NCBI GenBank assembly: GCA_964461995.1
Contig: CAYWXL010000019.1
Span: forward strand, 1-64,000
DNA length: 64,000 nucleotides
Source: JALSRK01 sp964461995
GTDB lineage: Bacteria > Acidobacteriota > Terriglobia > Bryobacterales > Bryobacteraceae
Direction of reading: 5' to 3'
This document shows positions 51,563 through 60,875 of the stretch, one piece after another. A program made the translations under genes and the position numbers. A model generated the notes under the pieces. It did not search any database and was not told where the DNA came from. It was given only the letters and a program-made list of their open reading frames with translations. Each line of letters begins with the position of its first letter. Position 1 is the stretch's first letter.

Positions 51563-53443
51563 ATGTTAGGTTACAATGACGACGGGGTGGAGCAGATCGG
51601 TCGGTACCGGGTCTTGGGCGAGCTCGGCCGCGGGGCGATGGGAATCGTCTACCGGGCCGAGGATCCGGCCATCGGCCGCACGGTGGCGATCAAGACCATC
51701 CGGCTGGGGGAGGTGGCTGACGAAGCCGAGCGGCGCTTCATGAGGGAGCGGCTGCTGAGGGAGGCGCGGTCGGCGGGCATTTTATCTCATCCCGGCATCG
51801 TCACCATATACGACATCTCCGAAGAGGGCGACACGGCGTACATCTTCATGGAGTACGTCAACGGGACGACCCTCGATAAGCTGATCGCCTCCCGCGGCAA
51901 GCTCGAGAAAGAAATCATCTTCGACGTACTCAGACAGACGGCGGCCGCCCTGGATTACGCCCACGCGAAGGGGATCGTACACCGCGACATCAAACCGGCC
52001 AACATCATGGTCAGCGTCGATGGAGAGGCGAAAATCACGGATTTCGGCGTGGCTAAGATCCTCTCGCAACAGCTTACGCAGACGCGGGCGGTGTTGGGGA
52101 CGCCGTATTACATGTCTCCGGAACAGATCCAGGGGGCGAAAGTCGATGGACGTACGGATCAGTTCGCCCTCGGGGTGGTCGCGTATGAGCTGCTGACCGG
52201 AGAGCGCCCCTTCACGGCGGAAAGTCTCCCGACGCTGTTGTTCAAGATCGTCCGCGAGATGCCGGTTCCGGCTCACCGGCTGAACCCCACGCTGCCCAGA
52301 GAGGTGAGCACGGTCTTCGAAAAGGTGTTCGCCAAGAGACCGGAAGACCGGTTTCGCAGTTGCACCGAATTCGTCGCGGCGCTGGCGATGGCCGTTAATC
52401 ACAATCCGAACTGGCAACCTTTGAGCCGCAAAGATGCGACGGAGATCGCCACGGCCGCAGCTTCCCCGCCGGCCCCAGCCCGGGACACTGCGGAAACCCA
52501 GAAACATACCGAGAGCCCGCCGGCCCCGCCTCGGGAGCCACCCATAACAACCCCCTTCGAAGAAACCGCGTCACGCCCGGCGTTGCCCAAGATCCCGCGG
52601 GTCCGGCAGCGCCGACAGGATTGGGACTACGAAGAAGAGCCAACGCACTTTTTGAGGAATGCAGTGCTCCTGCTTTTGATCCTGGGTATAGCAGGGACGG
52701 GCGCCTGGTACTACCAGACGCGTTTGGCCGCTCCACTCGAAGTGCCCACCGAACCCCTTGCCGCAGACACCGGCGGTTTACAAGAGGTGGAGTCCCAACG
52801 CATCCCCGCGGAAGTTGAAGCCGTTGGACCCCCGGCCCAGGCAGGGGCGAGCCAAGGTGCGGCATCCGGCGCCGAATCGGCGCCAGCAGTTCCGGCGGGC
52901 GGTTCGGAAGAAGCTGCTGCGCAACCGCCAGCGTCTGCCCAACCGACGCAGACGCCGCCCCTCAAGCCGGAAACAGAAGCGCCGTCCCCCGTCCCATCCA
53001 AGCCCCCGAAACCGGCGCCCGCGAGCCCTCAGGTCTATTGGGTTCAGATCCGCTCGGCGCCGCCGGGCGGACGAGTGAATGCCGACGACGATCCGGAACT
53101 CGTCTGCAAAACACCGTGTGAGCTGCCCCTGGAGCAGGGACGCCACGTGATCACGGTGACGATGGCGGGGCATCAAGTCGCCAAACGGATCATCCGGGTG
53201 CCTGAGATCACCGATCTGACGGTGAACTTGACCCGGCGCGCCGGGACACTGGCCGTGGTAACGAAGCCGCCCGGGGCGACGATCATCATCAACGGCGAGC
53301 AGCGGCCGGAAAAGACGCCCGCCATGATCAAGTTGCCGGAAGGCAAGTACTTGGTGCGGCTGGAGTTGCCCGGCCGCGAACCGGTCGAGGAAGAGGTGGA
53401 GATCAAGGACCAGGCGATTCGAGCGTTCCGGGTCGAGTGGTGA
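51563..53443 (+). CDS. Ser/Thr protein kinase with PEGA domains
   Basis: 626 residues. The Hanks-type kinase domain (about 14-275) is complete: GRGAMGIVYRA loop, Lys in VAIKTI, catalytic loop VHRDIKPANIM, DFG in ITDFGVAK, activation segment GTPYYMSPEQ. A Pro-rich stretch (about 290-355) and one membrane helix (about 368-388: 'AVLLLLILGIAGTGAWYY') lead to a Pro/Ala-rich linker and two PEGA-like modules ('QIRSAPPGGRVNADDDPELV' and 'LAVVTKPPGATIIINGEQRP'). So the kinase is inside and the sensor/binding part outside. ATG 51563. Stimulus and targets are unknown. Confidence 0.94.
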   Translation: MLGYNDDGVEQIGRYRVLGELGRGAMGIVYRAEDPAIGRTVAIKTIRLGEVADEAERRFMRERLLREARSAGILSHPGIVTIYDISEEGDTAYIFMEYVNGTTLDKLIASRGKLEKEIIFDVLRQTAAALDYAHAKGIVHRDIKPANIMVSVDGEAKITDFGVAKILSQQLTQTRAVLGTPYYMSPEQIQGAKVDGRTDQFALGVVAYELLTGERPFTAESLPTLLFKIVREMPVPAHRLNPTLPREVSTVFEKVFAKRPEDRFRSCTEFVAALAMAVNHNPNWQPLSRKDATEIATAAASPPAPARDTAETQKHTESPPAPPREPPITTPFEETASRPALPKIPRVRQRRQDWDYEEEPTHFLRNAVLLLLILGIAGTGAWYYQTRLAAPLEVPTEPLAADTGGLQEVESQRIPAEVEAVGPPAQAGASQGAASGAESAPAVPAGGSEEAAAQPPASAQPTQTPPLKPETEAPSPVPSKPPKPAPASPQVYWVQIRSAPPGGRVNADDDPELVCKTPCELPLEQGRHVITVTMAGHQVAKRIIRVPEITDLTVNLTRRAGTLAVVTKPPGATIIINGEQRPEKTPAMIKLPEGKYLVRLELPGREPVEEEVEIKDQAIRAFRVEW

Positions 53444-53460
53444 CGCCTCGGGATTTGGCC

Positions 53461-55560
53461 TTAGAAGAGCAATAAGCGCCGGGCTTCCTTTTCCACATCC
53501 TCGACCTGGGGGAGGATCGCGTTCTCGAGAACCGGGCTGTAGCCTACGTAAGTATCCAAGGCTCCGACCCGCCCGACCGGGGCATCCAGGAACTCGAAGA
53601 GCTCGTCGGCAATCCGGGCGGCGATCTCACCCCCATAGCCCCAGCTCAGGTTATCTTCGTGCACCACCAGGGCGCGGCTCGTCTTGCGGACCGACTCGGC
53701 GATCGTCTCCCAGTCATAGGGCGACAAGGAGCGCAGATCGATCACCTCAACGCTCCAGTCCTCGCGCTCCTGCTCCAGGTTGGTGGCCGCCAGAAGTGAC
53801 TTCTGGACCAGCGCACCGTAGGTGACGATCGTCAGGCGCCGGCCCTGCTTCACCACGCGGGCCCTGCCGAAGGGGATCATATAGTCCGGGCCGGGGTACG
53901 GCGCGCGGTTGTAGGTTTCGCGGTAGAGCTTTTTGTGCTCGAGGAACAGGACCGGGTCGTCGCAGCGGATCGCCGTCCGCAGCAAACCCACGGCATCCCG
54001 GGCATTGGAAGGCATTACCACGCGAATGCCGGGAATGTGGGTGAACATCGACTCACCGGACTGGCTGTGGTAGATGGATCCGCCGGTGAGATAGCCGCCG
54101 ATCGCCGCCCGCACCACCGCCGGGCACTTGAACCCGTTGAAGGAGCGCCAGCGGATGTTGGCCATCTCGTCGCGGAACTGCATCATCGCCGGCCAGATGT
54201 AGTCGAAGAACTGAATCTCGACGACCGGCTTCATGCCTCGGGTCGCCATCCCCGTCGCCCTGCCGACGATCGCCGCTTCGGCCAGCGGTGAGTTGAAGCA
54301 CCGCTTCGAACCGAAGCGGCGCTGAAGCCCCAAGGTGGCTTTGAAAACGCCACCTTTTCCTTTCACCTCCTTCAGGTTTTCTTCATGGCTGCAATCGGCG
54401 ACATCCTCACCGAAGACGACGATCCGTTCGTTGCGCTCCATCTCATCGTGGAGCGTCCGGTTGATGGCATCGACCATCGTAATTGGAGGACCGGAAGGCC
54501 GGGGTTCGGTTTCGAAAGCGCTCGACGTTGGATCCACGTCCGGAGAATAGACGTACAAGGGAGCCGACGTTGGATCCGGCGGCTTCGCCTTGAGGGCCTT
54601 CTCGGTCGCTTGCTGGATCTCCAGATCGACCTCTTGCCGAATAGCCTCAAGCTCCTCTTCGGTAGCCAGCCCCTCATCGATAAGCCACTGCGGATAGCGC
54701 ACGAACGGGTCCCGCTTCCGTTCCGCCTCGCGTTCCGCCTCAGTCTTATAGAGCCGCTCGTCATCAGAGAGCGAGTGCGAATAAGGCCGGATCACATGGG
54801 CGTGGACCAACGCCGGGCCCAGGCCCTGGCGGCAATAATCGACGGCCTTCTTCATGACCCGATAGGAAGCGGCGAAGTCGGTGCCGTCCACCTCTTTGAC
54901 ATACAAGCCGGGAAAGTTCTCGACCAGTTTGGAGATCTTACCGCCGGGCGTCTGCCGGTCTACCGAGGTCGAAATGGCGTAATGGTTGTCCTCGATCAGG
55001 AAGACGATGGCGAGCTTTTCGAGGCAAGAAGCGTTGATCGCCTCCCAGAACTCACCCTCGCTGGTGTGGCCGTCGCCGCCACAGACCAAGGTCACTTCGG
55101 TTCGGTCCGGACTCAAGTAGCGGCAGGCGTGAGCGCACCCGACGGCAGGGAGAAACTGGGTCCCGGTGGTCGAGGACGTGGTGACGATGTTTAGTTCCGG
55201 CGAGCTCCAATGGGTCGGCATCTGACGGCCGCCGCTGGCTGGATCCTCAGCCGATCCCACAGCCTGCAGCAGCATTTCGAGTGGCGTCACTCCCAGAGCG
55301 AGGCATAAAGCCCGGTCGCGGTAGTACGGGTAAAACCAGTCAACACCCGGGCGCATCACCATGCCGGCTGCCGTCTGGATCGCCTCATGGCCAGCGGCGC
55401 TGATCTGGAAATAGGTCTTCTGCTGCCGCTTCAGCAGGATCTCGCGATCGTCGATCTTCCGCGAAGTGTAAATGATGCGGAAGGCGCGAACGAGGTCGGC
55501 CCGTTCCAGTCCGTCGCTCTCGAGACCCGTCGTGATCTGCCTGCCCGCAGGTGCTGCCAT
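53461..55560 (-). CDS. 2-oxo-acid dehydrogenase E1, fused alpha and beta subunits (BCKDH-like)
   Basis: 699 residues, both halves of a thiamine-diphosphate E1 in one chain. Alpha half (about 1-330): 'GVDWFYPYYRDRALCLALGV' and the ThDP motif GGDGHTSEGEFWEAIN (GDG...N). Linker about 330-365 with Pro/Ser runs. Beta half (about 365-699): 'MVDAINRTLHDEMERNERIV', GEDVADC, 'FNSPLAEAAIVGRATGMA', then the transketolase C domain ('LTIVTYGALVQKS', 'VVHEDNLSWGYGGEIAARI'). Sequence is nearest to branched-chain 2-oxoisovalerate type E1. E2 and E3 genes are not adjacent. GGAGG 9 nt before ATG 55560. Confidence 0.93.
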   Translation of the reverse strand: MAAPAGRQITTGLESDGLERADLVRAFRIIYTSRKIDDREILLKRQQKTYFQISAAGHEAIQTAAGMVMRPGVDWFYPYYRDRALCLALGVTPLEMLLQAVGSAEDPASGGRQMPTHWSSPELNIVTTSSTTGTQFLPAVGCAHACRYLSPDRTEVTLVCGGDGHTSEGEFWEAINASCLEKLAIVFLIEDNHYAISTSVDRQTPGGKISKLVENFPGLYVKEVDGTDFAASYRVMKKAVDYCRQGLGPALVHAHVIRPYSHSLSDDERLYKTEAEREAERKRDPFVRYPQWLIDEGLATEEELEAIRQEVDLEIQQATEKALKAKPPDPTSAPLYVYSPDVDPTSSAFETEPRPSGPPITMVDAINRTLHDEMERNERIVVFGEDVADCSHEENLKEVKGKGGVFKATLGLQRRFGSKRCFNSPLAEAAIVGRATGMATRGMKPVVEIQFFDYIWPAMMQFRDEMANIRWRSFNGFKCPAVVRAAIGGYLTGGSIYHSQSGESMFTHIPGIRVVMPSNARDAVGLLRTAIRCDDPVLFLEHKKLYRETYNRAPYPGPDYMIPFGRARVVKQGRRLTIVTYGALVQKSLLAATNLEQEREDWSVEVIDLRSLSPYDWETIAESVRKTSRALVVHEDNLSWGYGGEIAARIADELFEFLDAPVGRVGALDTYVGYSPVLENAILPQVEDVEKEARRLLLF

Positions 55561-55815
55561 CAGGTCGGACCTCCACGTCCAAGTTTATCTCAGCGCCCGG
55601 CTGCTTCAAGACAACACAAGTACTAGTCTACATGCCGGCCGGCCGTTTTGTGACCTCCAGATATTCGCTCTTTCTTCGCGTTCTCTTTGCCCTCGGGCTG
55701 CTACAAACTTAAAGATCCGATCGGCGTTTCGCCCTTGGGCTGGAGCGCGTCCAACGAAGGACAGGACACATGAAACCGGCGCTCGGCAGCCTCGGGGGGC
55801 AGGACCCGGCCAGCG

Positions 55816-57156
55816 TCAATCTGAGTTGAGCGCCCGATCGATCCTCCGAGTCAGCATCTCCTCGAATTTGTTGGGGACGAAGCCAGGAATGCGACTCAAC
55901 AGGTCCCCGTGCTTGTCGATCACGATGATCGTAGGGATGTTCGTAACCTCGAGAAACCGCTCGAGCCCGTCCTCGAAGTACACTGGGCCTTCCCACTTGT
56001 TCTCGATGACGAACAGTGGGACGAGTTCGCGGTCGGCATCGGTATTGACGCTCACAAACGCCAAGTCGTCGCGACCGGTGTAACGTTTCCGGATCTTGCC
56101 GAGCGCCTCATGCACCGCGCGGCATGGGCGGCACCAAGTAGCCCAAAAGTCCATGACCACGACTTTGCCGCGCAAGCTGGAGAGGTCCAACCGCTTCCCG
56201 TCGAGCCCGCTCAATACGAAATCGAGAACATGAGTGGCGTCGAGATTGGGATTGATCTTTTTCAGTTCTGCCCGGCGGGCAAGCAAGACCTTGCGAGTGC
56301 GGTCGTAAGCCTCCAGGATGAGGTCGCCGAGGCCGGCTTCGCTCTTGTGGGTCTGCAGGTAAAGTTCACGCATCCGGCGGCGGTCACCCGCGCGAAGCTT
56401 CGGCGAGTTGTCTGGATCGTCGATAACGAACGCCTCAGCATAGTAACGCAGGGCCTCCTCGGAGCGCCCCAGCCGCGCCAGCCAACGGCCGATCTCTCTT
56501 GCCGCCTCGGCCGTCGGATAGCGCTCGAAGCTAGCCCGCGCCATCTTCACGGCGGCCTCGAACTGCTCCAGATTTCCCAGCGCTCTCGCTTGAAAGACGT
56601 AGGCCTTGGCGAACTTCCGGTCGAGGCGGTTCTTGGCTTCCAAAAGCTTGCTGCCGCCCGAAGGCGTTTGCGTTTCGAGCCATTGCAAGGTCGTCTCGAG
56701 TTGGCGGGCATACGCGAGCGCGCGCCTCGAGCGTTCTGGATCGTCATCCTCGAGCAAGGCCCGGATGACATACTCGGCAATCTCTGCGTGCCGGGGCTCC
56801 CGCCGCAAGACGCGTTCGCCGTAGAGGATGATTCGACGGCGGTCTTTCATCTCGATGGCCGACTGTACGAGCGCTCTTTCGATTTCGGGGCGGCGCTTGG
56901 AATCCGGGAAACGTTTCAGGAATCTTTCCAGCCCGCGGGCGTAATCCAACCGGCTGACCCGCGCGTCGGCCACTATTTCGCGCCAGAGCTGGTCTTCGGG
57001 ATCCTCGGCCGACTCTGAAGCGTCCTTGGTGCGGTCTGCGTCGGCCCGAGGTTTCTTCACTGTAGGCGCGTCGACGGGCTCGGACTGAGCCGTCGCCGCC
57101 GTTACGGCGACGAAGGGATAGATCGCGGAAAAGAGCAACGCCGCAAAGAATCTCAT
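55816..57156 (-). CDS. TlpA-like thioredoxin-fold protein with TPR region
   Basis: 446 residues. Signal peptide about 1-24. The middle (about 60-290) consists of TPR-like helical repeats ('FERYPTAEAAREIGRWLARL', 'GRSEEALRYYAEAFVID'). The C-terminal TlpA/AhpC-TSA domain (about 305-446) has the redox motif in DFWATWCRPCRAVHE, 'FVSVNTDADRELVPLFVIEN' and the cis-Pro region 'TNIPTIIVIDKHGDLLSRI'. It probably reduces periplasmic thiols. It overlaps the preceding unknown gene by 4 bp and ends the yebC-ruvC-unknown-tlpA unit. Confidence 0.92.
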   Translation of the reverse strand: MRFFAALLFSAIYPFVAVTAATAQSEPVDAPTVKKPRADADRTKDASESAEDPEDQLWREIVADARVSRLDYARGLERFLKRFPDSKRRPEIERALVQSAIEMKDRRRIILYGERVLRREPRHAEIAEYVIRALLEDDDPERSRRALAYARQLETTLQWLETQTPSGGSKLLEAKNRLDRKFAKAYVFQARALGNLEQFEAAVKMARASFERYPTAEAAREIGRWLARLGRSEEALRYYAEAFVIDDPDNSPKLRAGDRRRMRELYLQTHKSEAGLGDLILEAYDRTRKVLLARRAELKKINPNLDATHVLDFVLSGLDGKRLDLSSLRGKVVVMDFWATWCRPCRAVHEALGKIRKRYTGRDDLAFVSVNTDADRELVPLFVIENKWEGPVYFEDGLERFLEVTNIPTIIVIDKHGDLLSRIPGFVPNKFEEMLTRRIDRALNSD

Positions 57157-57800
57157 TTGCCAACCTCCGCCGATTCGCGGATTACCCTCGCCAGCATGGC
57201 GGCGCGGCTTCGGGCCATATTGAGAAAGCTTTCGTTCGCCGCCACCTTATCGAGCAGCGGAAGAAACTGGTCGGCGGCGACAAGGCGTTTCTTTTCCATC
57301 GAGACTTGCAACTGCAATAGCACTTTGTTGACGCCGAGCTTGTCGAACCGGACGGTGCGTTCGAGGTTCACGCGGTGACGCACGGTCTCGGTGATGCGAG
57401 CGAACCAGTCGGCGAGCAAGCGAGCATCGGCGTTCTTGGAGAAGTTGAATTTCTGCTCGTAACGTTGGTCACCTTGCTCCCAGCGGAAGGTCTTCAGCCC
57501 CATGTTGGCGACCTTCAAGTTCGACTCGAGCGGCTTGCGGAAACGGTCGAGCTTCTCCGCGAGATGGAAGATCTCCCGAACCTCCGAAGGCCGCAGATGA
57601 AACTCGATCGGTTCGTCGTCGGGGTCATCCACGGACTCCCGGTAGACGGCGCGACCGCTGTATTCGACAGTGATCTGGATGTACGCGGGCCGGGCGCCGG
57701 GGTGCTCGCGGGAATAGAAGATCCGCGGCTCGTCCGTGGAGGCCGCCAGCAGCGGAAAGCTCGTCAAAACCGCGGCGATCAAAACACTACGCGCTCGCAC
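57153..57800 (-). CDS. Exported protein of unknown function
   Basis: 215 residues from GTG 57800, with AGGAGG 7 nt upstream. Signal peptide MRARSVLIAAVLTSFPLLAA. The mature part has a beta-rich half ('ARPAYIQITVEYSGRAVYRE', 'KTFRWEQGDQRYEQKFNFS') and a helical half ('LADWFARITETVRHRVNLER'). A similar layout is seen in small acidobacterial periplasmic proteins, but I cannot name a family. It overlaps tlpA by 4 bp and follows ruvC after 12 bp, so it is cotranscribed with both; a role beside the thioredoxin-like partner is conceivable. Confidence 0.72.
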   Translation of the reverse strand: MRARSVLIAAVLTSFPLLAASTDEPRIFYSREHPGARPAYIQITVEYSGRAVYRESVDDPDDEPIEFHLRPSEVREIFHLAEKLDRFRKPLESNLKVANMGLKTFRWEQGDQRYEQKFNFSKNADARLLADWFARITETVRHRVNLERTVRFDKLGVNKVLLQLQVSMEKKRLVAADQFLPLLDKVAANESFLNMARSRAAMLARVIRESAEVGK

Positions 57801-57812
57801 GCAAGAACCTCC

Positions 57813-58310
57813 TCAATTCGCCGATCCAGCACGTCGGCAGATCGCGGAATTGGTCGCGTGGCAGATAGCCACCGCGACGGCATCGCTGGCATCCTCGGAG
57901 TCGAGCGGCTCCGCAAGGCCAAGCAAGGAAGCCACCATCATCTGTACCTGGCGCTTTTCCGCGCGCCCGTAACCGACAACGCTCGTCTTGATCTCCAGAG
58001 GGGAGTACTCGGCGCAATCGAGACCGGAATCCGCGAGACTAAGCAGCGTGGCGCCCCGGGCGTGGGCCAGCTTCAGCGCCGTCTGAACGTTGACGGCGTG
58101 AAAGACCGCCTCGACGGCGGCCACTTCGGGTTTGTGCTCCCTGACGACCTCACGGATGCCAGCGGCGATGACACGAAGCCGTGCGGGCAGCGGGTCACGG
58201 GGACGAGTCCGGATAACGCCGGCGGCAACGAGGCGGTGCGCGCGCCCGTCACTGTCGATCACGCCGTAGCCTGTCGTCTCGGTCCCGCAGTCGATACCCA
58301 GTATGCGCAT
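57813..58310 (-). CDS. ruvC: Crossover junction endodeoxyribonuclease RuvC
   Basis: Holliday-junction resolvase, 165 residues. The RNase-H-fold acidic residues are visible: Asp in ILGIDCGTETTGYGVID, Glu in VAAVEAVFHAVN, and the C-terminal pair in 'PLDSEDASDAVAVAICHA'. The family segment 'LEIKTSVVGYGRAEKRQVQM' is standard. ruvA and ruvB are not adjacent here. It lies 18 bp after yebC on the same strand, a pairing seen in many bacteria. ATG 58310. Confidence 0.96.
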   Translation of the reverse strand: MRILGIDCGTETTGYGVIDSDGRAHRLVAAGVIRTRPRDPLPARLRVIAAGIREVVREHKPEVAAVEAVFHAVNVQTALKLAHARGATLLSLADSGLDCAEYSPLEIKTSVVGYGRAEKRQVQMMVASLLGLAEPLDSEDASDAVAVAICHATNSAICRRAGSAN

Positions 58311-58328
58311 CCCGGATCCGGCGGCGGA

Positions 58329-59075
58329 TCAGGCCGTCAGCCGCTCCAGCTCTTTCTGATCAATGTCGAAGTTCGAGTAGACGCTCTGCACGTCGTCGTG
58401 CTCTTCCAAGGCTTCGCTCAGTTTCAGCATCTGCTCGGCCTGCTTGCCCTCGAGCTTCACCAGATTCTGGGGCAGCCAAGCGATCTCGGCGTTGAGCGTC
58501 TCGATACCGGCCTTCTGCAAGGCTTCTACGACGGCCTCATGCTGCTCGGGCGGCGCGATTACTTCCCAATTGTCGCCGTCCTTGCGGATATCCTCGGCGC
58601 CGGCGTCCAGCACCGCCGCCATCAGCTCGTCCTCGGTGGTCTTGTCGCCTTCGATCAGTACGTGGCTCTTACGGTCGAACATGAAGGCCACGCTGTTCTT
58701 TTCGCCGAGGTTGCCGCCGTGCTTGGAGAAGATGTGGCGGATCTCGGCCACGGTCCGGTTGCGGTTATCCGTAGCGGCAAGAACCATTACGGCGGCCCCG
58801 CCCGGTCCATAACCTTCGAACATCACCTCTTCAATCTGGCCGCCTTCGATCTCTCCGGTGCCGCGTTTGATGGCCCGGATGATGTTCTCCTGGGGCATAC
58901 TGGCGGCCTTGGCGGCCGCGATGGCCGTCCGCAAACGGGGGTTGGCGTCGGGATCGCCGCCGTTTCGGGCGGCAATGGTAATCTCCTTGATCAAGCGGGT
59001 AAACAGCTTGCCTCGTTTCTTATCCTGGGCGGCCTTCTTGTGCTTGATCGTCGCCCATTTGGAATGACCTGACAT
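58329..59075 (-). CDS. yebC: YebC/PmpR-family regulatory/translation factor
   Basis: 248 residues, normal length. N-terminal MSGHSKWATIKHKKAAQDKK is near-invariant in the family. Also seen are 'ITIAARNGGDPDANPRLRTA', 'MPQENIIRAIKRGTG' and 'YGPGGAAVMVLAATDNRNRT'. The family was annotated as transcriptional regulators; recent work links several members to relief of ribosome stalling at prolines. First gene of the yebC-ruvC-unknown-tlpA unit. ATG 59075. Confidence 0.96.
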   Translation of the reverse strand: MSGHSKWATIKHKKAAQDKKRGKLFTRLIKEITIAARNGGDPDANPRLRTAIAAAKAASMPQENIIRAIKRGTGEIEGGQIEEVMFEGYGPGGAAVMVLAATDNRNRTVAEIRHIFSKHGGNLGEKNSVAFMFDRKSHVLIEGDKTTEDELMAAVLDAGAEDIRKDGDNWEVIAPPEQHEAVVEALQKAGIETLNAEIAWLPQNLVKLEGKQAEQMLKLSEALEEHDDVQSVYSNFDIDQKELERLTA

Positions 59076-59237
59076 GACTGGATCCTCTTCGGCGCCCTAA
59101 GTCTTGGACACACACCGACGGCTGATGCACCGTGTCGTCAGCGGTTTCCCTCGGCGGTGGAGAACAGGGCGCTCAACCCAACCCTGAGCATAACAGAATG
59201 AGTGATTTAGCGGCAAGAGAGAGTAGCTCCGCAGGAC

Positions 59238-60548
59238 TCATGGGGCGCCGACATGCGGTTTGACGGGCGGCGGGTTGAAGACAAGCGTGACATCGACGGT
59301 GCGCGTTTCCTCGTGCACCGTCCACCGGACGTCGGTCTTCATCAGGTTGTCGAAGACGCCCAGTTCACGGATGCGTTCCAGGAAGAACTCCGGATAGCCG
59401 CCGTCGAAGACGTCGCCCGGCTTCATTCCCCAGATGCGGCGGACCTCGTGTTCGCCGTGCAGGTCGAGGCCTTCGACGAACAGCCTCCCGAAACTGTACT
59501 GCGCACCCGGCGCGATGCGGAACACGATATCCACGCTGTGGGACTTCGGGCGCAGCCGGCGGTTATAGGTGACCGCGGCCTTCATGTACCCCTGGTTCTG
59601 CAGGGCTTTCCGCATGCGGGACGCGGCGGCGGCAACCTCGTTCATGTTGGCCACGTCGCCGGGCTTGAGCGCCGCGGCCGAGTAAAGCGCATCCGCCATC
59701 GCCTCCGCCCCCTCGATGTTGATGCGGCCGAACTGGAAGCTCTCGCCCTCGTCAACCGTGACGATCACCCGGATGCCTTTGACGTCGCCGGCCGCACGTT
59801 CCGTCTCGATCTTCGGGAACTGAACATTCAAACGGCCGCGCATTTCGTATACGGGCCGCACCGAGGCGTTCAGCAGCGCACGCATTCGCCCCTCGGTGAA
59901 ACGCGCTCCGACGGCCGCCCCGTGGATCGCCTCCTGGAGGCGCTGGGTGGGAATCACTTTGTTGCCCTGGAAATCCACCTCCGCGATCACCGGTAGAGCG
60001 CCTTTCGGGTAGAAGAGGATATAGAACGCCTCAGGCACGTCGGCGGTGAGTTCGCCCTGGACATCTGTCTTGCGCCCCTTGGAGGCGAGTAATTCCTCCA
60101 AGTACGCGGCGTAGCGCTCGAGGAACTGTTGGGTGCCCGGACCCTTTCCGGTGAACAACGGATCCCTCTGTTTCAGGTATGCCAGCAGGTCCTTGTCGGC
60201 GACGCCCAAGTTGACAAACTGCAGCGGAAACATTTGCTGGACTTCAGCGACCTCGAAAGTGACTGCGTAACCGTCGCCGGTTTTCGCCGGGCCGAAGCGG
60301 AACGCCACCGTCTCCAGGGCGCCTGTAGCGAGCAGCCGGTCCCGGGCGGCTTCGAAATCGGCCTGGTTGCAGGGCTCGCCCAGCTTCAATCCGGTGACGG
60401 CGATGAGTTGCTCATCGCTGTAGACGGTGTTGCCCTCAATCGAGATGGAGCGCAGGGGCCATTTCGCCTGGGGAGAAGTCTGCCCCCACGCGATCAGCGA
60501 GGCAGCGAGGAAAACCGACGACGCCGGCCGCAGCCAAAGCTGAAACAT
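59238..60548 (-). CDS. POTRA-domain protein, BamA-like but without a barrel
   Basis: 436 residues from ATG 60548; the longer frame upstream lacks a signal peptide and is rejected. A signal peptide (LRPASSVFLAASLIAWGQ) precedes four or so POTRA-like units: 'WPLRSISIEGNTVYSDEQLI' near 35, 'ALPVIAEVDFQGNKVIPTQR' near 180, 'ESFQFGRINIEGAEAMADAL' near 280, and 'AQYSFGRLFVEGLDLHGEHE' near 365. The chain ends VFNPPPVKPHVGAP with no beta-barrel, whereas BamA/TamA proteins add about 350-400 barrel residues. So it may be periplasmic and work with another outer-membrane protein, or the gene is shortened; no barrel frame is seen downstream. Monocistronic. Confidence 0.85.
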   Translation of the reverse strand: MFQLWLRPASSVFLAASLIAWGQTSPQAKWPLRSISIEGNTVYSDEQLIAVTGLKLGEPCNQADFEAARDRLLATGALETVAFRFGPAKTGDGYAVTFEVAEVQQMFPLQFVNLGVADKDLLAYLKQRDPLFTGKGPGTQQFLERYAAYLEELLASKGRKTDVQGELTADVPEAFYILFYPKGALPVIAEVDFQGNKVIPTQRLQEAIHGAAVGARFTEGRMRALLNASVRPVYEMRGRLNVQFPKIETERAAGDVKGIRVIVTVDEGESFQFGRINIEGAEAMADALYSAAALKPGDVANMNEVAAAASRMRKALQNQGYMKAAVTYNRRLRPKSHSVDIVFRIAPGAQYSFGRLFVEGLDLHGEHEVRRIWGMKPGDVFDGGYPEFFLERIRELGVFDNLMKTDVRWTVHEETRTVDVTLVFNPPPVKPHVGAP

Positions 60549-60875
60549 CCTTGCCACTTCAAACTGACGTTTCCGCCGGGACCCACGATTCAGGATCCTG
60601 AGCGCCGAACGGCCCCGCCGGCGCTTGCCGGCCGATTCCCCACACCTGCCGCTGATGAGCTGGCGGCCGAAAACCCGGGATCCCGATTTCACGGTCACGA
60701 CGCGTAGAAAAATTGTTTCTCCATTAGTTTCACATAGTTATCCGCACGGAGGGGGGCGGCGCGCAGGGGTGGCGAGCCTAGTCTGAGAGCAGCGATGGTC
60801 GTCTGCGCCCGGCGCACGGCGACGCCCCACGGCGGAAAGCGAACTTTCCGCCGTCATCGACTAACAACAATCACG
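60549..60875. other. Divergent spacer between the POTRA gene and the phage module
   Basis: 327 bp with no supported gene. It contains the left end of the phage-like region. No att-like repeat, integrase or tRNA is visible. The hairpin at 60830-60853 lies at its right end. A single TTATCCGCA resembles one DnaA box, but alone means little. Confidence 0.5.
60830..60853 (+). promoter_or_regulatory. Perfect 10-bp hairpin before the first phage-module gene
   Basis: CGGCGGAAAG (60830-60839) and CTTTCCGCCG (60844-60853) pair fully around the tetraloop CGAA. It ends 22 nt before the start codon at 60876, with no U-tract. It could control translation or stabilise the phage mRNA, or be an operator. Confidence 0.55.

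Noticed and set aside
60735..60750. DnaA-box-like TTATCCGCA
   Set aside because: A single nonamer with one mismatch, no cluster or AT-rich unwinding region; not evidence of an origin.
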